Shown here: positions 32,969-34,513 of the stretch, one piece after another
How the letters are laid out: every line of letters begins with the position of its first letter
Position numbering within the stretch: the first letter of the stretch is position 1
Assembly: GCA_009839925.1 (NCBI GenBank)
Contig: VXOS01000091.1
Location: forward strand, 1-34,513
From: Chloroflexota bacterium
GTDB lineage: Bacteria > Chloroflexota > Dehalococcoidia > UBA2979
Reading direction: 5' to 3'
DNA length: 34,513 bases
Translations under genes and position numbers: made by a program
Notes under the pieces: model-generated
Databases searched by the model: none
Seen by the model: only the letters and a program-made list of their open reading frames with translations
Told to the model about the DNA's origin: nothing

Positions 32969-33637
32969 ATGTCTCGCACCATCGCTTTGATCGGCGGCAC
33001 GGGGCCCGAGGGCCGCGGCCTCGCCGTGCGCTTCGCCCTCGCCGGCCGCGACGTTGTGATTGGCAGCCGCGACGCCGCCCGCGGCGAGAGCATCGCCGCC
33101 GAGCTGCGCGCGAGCCTCGAGGGACGTGAGGGGCTTGGCGAGATCAGCGGCGCGGCGAACGCGGACGCCGTCGCGCAGGCGGAGATCGTCGTCGTCACCG
33201 TGCCCTACGAGGGCCACGCCGCGACGCTCGCCGATCTCGCGGACGCGCTCGCGGGCAAGATCGTCGTGGACGCGGTGGTGCCTGTGCGCTTCGATCGCGG
33301 GCCGCGCCCGGTCGAGGTCGAGGCGGGCTCGGCCACCGAGGAGGCCGCCGCGCTGCTGCCCGACTCGCGCGTGATCGGGGCCTTCCACAACCTCTCCGCC
33401 GAGATCCTGCTCGACCCCGACCGGACGGTGCATGGCGACGTGCTCGTCACCGGCGGTAACGAGGAGGCGAAGCGCACGGTCTTCGCCCTCGCCGAGGAGA
33501 TCGAGGGCGTGCGCGCCGTCGACGCCGGTCCGCTGCGCTACTCGCGCTTCGTCGAGGGGCTGACGATCCTGCTGATCGGCATCAACGTCCGTCACCGCGC
33601 CGAGACCCACGTGGAGATCTTCGGACTGCCCGAGTGA
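32969..33637 (+). CDS. npdG: F420-dependent NADP+ reductase
   Basis: A 222-residue Rossmann enzyme transferring hydride between reduced F420 and NADP+. The N-terminal IALIGGTGPEGRGLAVRFALAG (5-26) is the Fno/NpdG NADP-binding motif, and VVIGSRDAARGESIA contains the 2'-phosphate-binding SRD. VVVTVPYEGH near 75, VIGAFHNLSAEIL near 145 and the C-terminal LTILLIGINVRHRAETHVEIFGL are family-typical. The ATG at 32969 has GAGGA 6 nt upstream; the longer open frame upstream lies over the antisense ABC genes and is rejected. The stop overlaps cofE (GTGA). Confidence 0.92.
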   Translation: MSRTIALIGGTGPEGRGLAVRFALAGRDVVIGSRDAARGESIAAELRASLEGREGLGEISGAANADAVAQAEIVVVTVPYEGHAATLADLADALAGKIVVDAVVPVRFDRGPRPVEVEAGSATEEAAALLPDSRVIGAFHNLSAEILLDPDRTVHGDVLVTGGNEEAKRTVFALAEEIEGVRAVDAGPLRYSRFVEGLTILLIGINVRHRAETHVEIFGLPE

Positions 33638-34401
33638 GCGACCCCCCCTACCCCGACGTGCGCGTGATCGGCGTCGCCGGCATGCCGCTCGTGGAGGACG
33701 GCGACGACATCGCCGCGCTGGCGATCGAGGCCGCAGCCGCCCAGGGCACGCCGTTCCTCGATGGCGACGCGATCGTGGTGGCGCAGCGCATCGTCTCCAA
33801 GGCCGAGGGCCGCGTGCTGCCGCTCGACGCGTTCGAGCCCTCGCCCTTCGCGCTCGAGTGGTCCGAGGCGTGGGACAAGGATCCGCGCCAGACCGAGGCG
33901 GTGCTGCGCGAGTCCGCGCGCGTCGTGCGCCAGATGAAGGGTGTGCTGATCACCGAGACGCGCCACGGCTTCGTCTGCGCCAACAGCGGCGTCGACGCCT
34001 CGAACGTCGGCGGCACGGACCTGATCTCGCTGCTGCCGGTGGACCCCGATGCCTCGGCCCGCGCCTTCCGCGACGCGGTGCGCGAGCGGCTCGGCATCGA
34101 GGTGGCGGTGATCGTCAGCGACACCTTTGGGCGGGCCTGGCGGACGGGCCAGACGAACATCGCGATCGGCCTCGCGGGCCTGCGCCCACTGCGCCCGCTG
34201 GAGGGCCTCCCGGACCTCGACGGCCGCATCATGCGCGTCAGCACGCCCTGCCCCGCCGACGAGATCGCCGGCGCCGCCGGCCTCTCGATGCCGAAGAGCG
34301 AGGGCGTCCCGGTCGTGATCGTGCGCGGCTACCCTTACGAGCGGGGCGAGGGCTCGGCCCGCGAGATCGTGCGCACGGCCGAGGACGATCTTTTCCCCTA
34401 G
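33634..34401 (+). CDS. cofE: Coenzyme F420-0:L-glutamate ligase
   Basis: A 255-residue stand-alone CofE that adds gamma-linked glutamates to F420-0 using GTP. Motifs: VVAQRIVSKAEGR (48-60), ETRHGFVCANSGVDASNV (108-125, with H111, N117 and D121 in the metal/substrate site), VSDTFGRAWRTGQTNIAIG (161-179), and a C-terminal SMPKSEGVPVVIVRG. The length matches archaeal CofE; the extra nitroreductase-like domain of mycobacterial FbiB is absent. Translation is coupled to npdG through a GTGA overlap, joining F420 synthesis with its NADP-linked use. Confidence 0.94.
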   Translation: MSDPPYPDVRVIGVAGMPLVEDGDDIAALAIEAAAAQGTPFLDGDAIVVAQRIVSKAEGRVLPLDAFEPSPFALEWSEAWDKDPRQTEAVLRESARVVRQMKGVLITETRHGFVCANSGVDASNVGGTDLISLLPVDPDASARAFRDAVRERLGIEVAVIVSDTFGRAWRTGQTNIAIGLAGLRPLRPLEGLPDLDGRIMRVSTPCPADEIAGAAGLSMPKSEGVPVVIVRGYPYERGEGSAREIVRTAEDDLFP

Positions 34402-34467
34402 TACGTCGCTAGCCTGTTGCGGGGCTGCGCCTCCACACCCCGTCGGAGCGCACGAGGGCGCAACAGT

Positions 34468-34513
34468 CTTCCGAGGACGGCGACGGCCGGCGAGCCCCCT
34501 CACCCCCACCCTC
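34468..34513 (+). repeat. GC-rich intergenic repeat, copy 4 (cut by window end)
   Basis: The run CTTCCGAGGACGGCGACGG then CCGGCGAGCCCCCTCACCCC closely parallels 31-80 at the left end of the window (CTTCCGCGGGCGGCGAGGG then TCCGGTGAGCCCCCTCACCC). It is truncated by the window boundary before the second hairpin arm. Confidence 0.65.

Overview
The window is 34.5 kb of very GC-rich bacterial chromosome, densely packed with short operons and tandem overlapping genes. There is no rRNA, tRNA, phage, insertion sequence or CRISPR array. Two coenzyme F420 genes, citramalate-dependent isoleucine synthesis, a Dehalococcoides-like order of branched-chain amino acid genes, and a secreted protease with a repeat type I associate with Chloroflexota and marine Actinobacteria together suggest a Chloroflexota (Dehalococcoidia/Thermomicrobia-like) genome. 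An actinobacterium is the main alternative; this placement is inference.

Layout. 1-2.1 kb: LarA-type racemase and an overlapping GNAT acetyltransferase. 2.1-3.0 kb (minus): MBL-fold hydrolase. 3.1-6.2 kb: ilvE, a membrane protein with a possible PH-like domain, and a geranylgeranyl-reductase-family flavoprotein. 6.2-8.5 kb (minus): HicB-like small protein overlapping a secreted trypsin-like protease. 8.6-20.9 kb: ilvB-ilvN-ilvC-leuA-leuC-leuD-(APH-like kinase)-leuB, then a minus-strand DUF3800 gene, then cimA. 21.0-21.4 kb (minus): a c-di-AMP (ydaO-type) riboswitch in front of a 70-residue zinc-ribbon gene. 21.6-24.2 kb: cobT-cobS-cobU, the cobalamin nucleotide-loop genes. 24.2-26.9 kb (minus): HtrA-type protease, gamma-carbonic anhydrase and SppA-like peptidase. 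27.1-28.9 kb: lipoprotein with a degenerate, probably inactive protease domain. 28.9-32.8 kb (minus): ABC transporter (ATPase, permease, NMT1/THI5-like binding lipoprotein) followed by a threonine-dehydratase-like gene. 33.0-34.4 kb: npdG and cofE (F420 metabolism).

The most interesting content is regulatory. Three short leader ORFs precede ilvB, leuA and cimA. Each carries codons for the amino acid its operon makes: a Leu/Val run before ilvBNC, scattered Leu codons before leuA, and an Ile-Ile pair before cimA. Each sits beside strong RNA secondary structure. Two of them (ilvB, cimA) begin 7-10 nt after a promoter -10 box, so they are probably translated from leaderless or near-leaderless mRNAs. 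Together they look like a distributed, product-specific ribosome-mediated attenuation system. The second highlight is the c-di-AMP riboswitch on the zinc-ribbon gene. It has a near-consensus promoter and a 29-bp perfect inverted repeat at the predicted transcription start.

A C-rich stretch at about 32.42-32.56 kb replaces the Q-loop of the ABC ATPase and probably reflects poor sequence quality. Related GC-rich inverted repeats lie at both ends of the window and between leuA and leuC.
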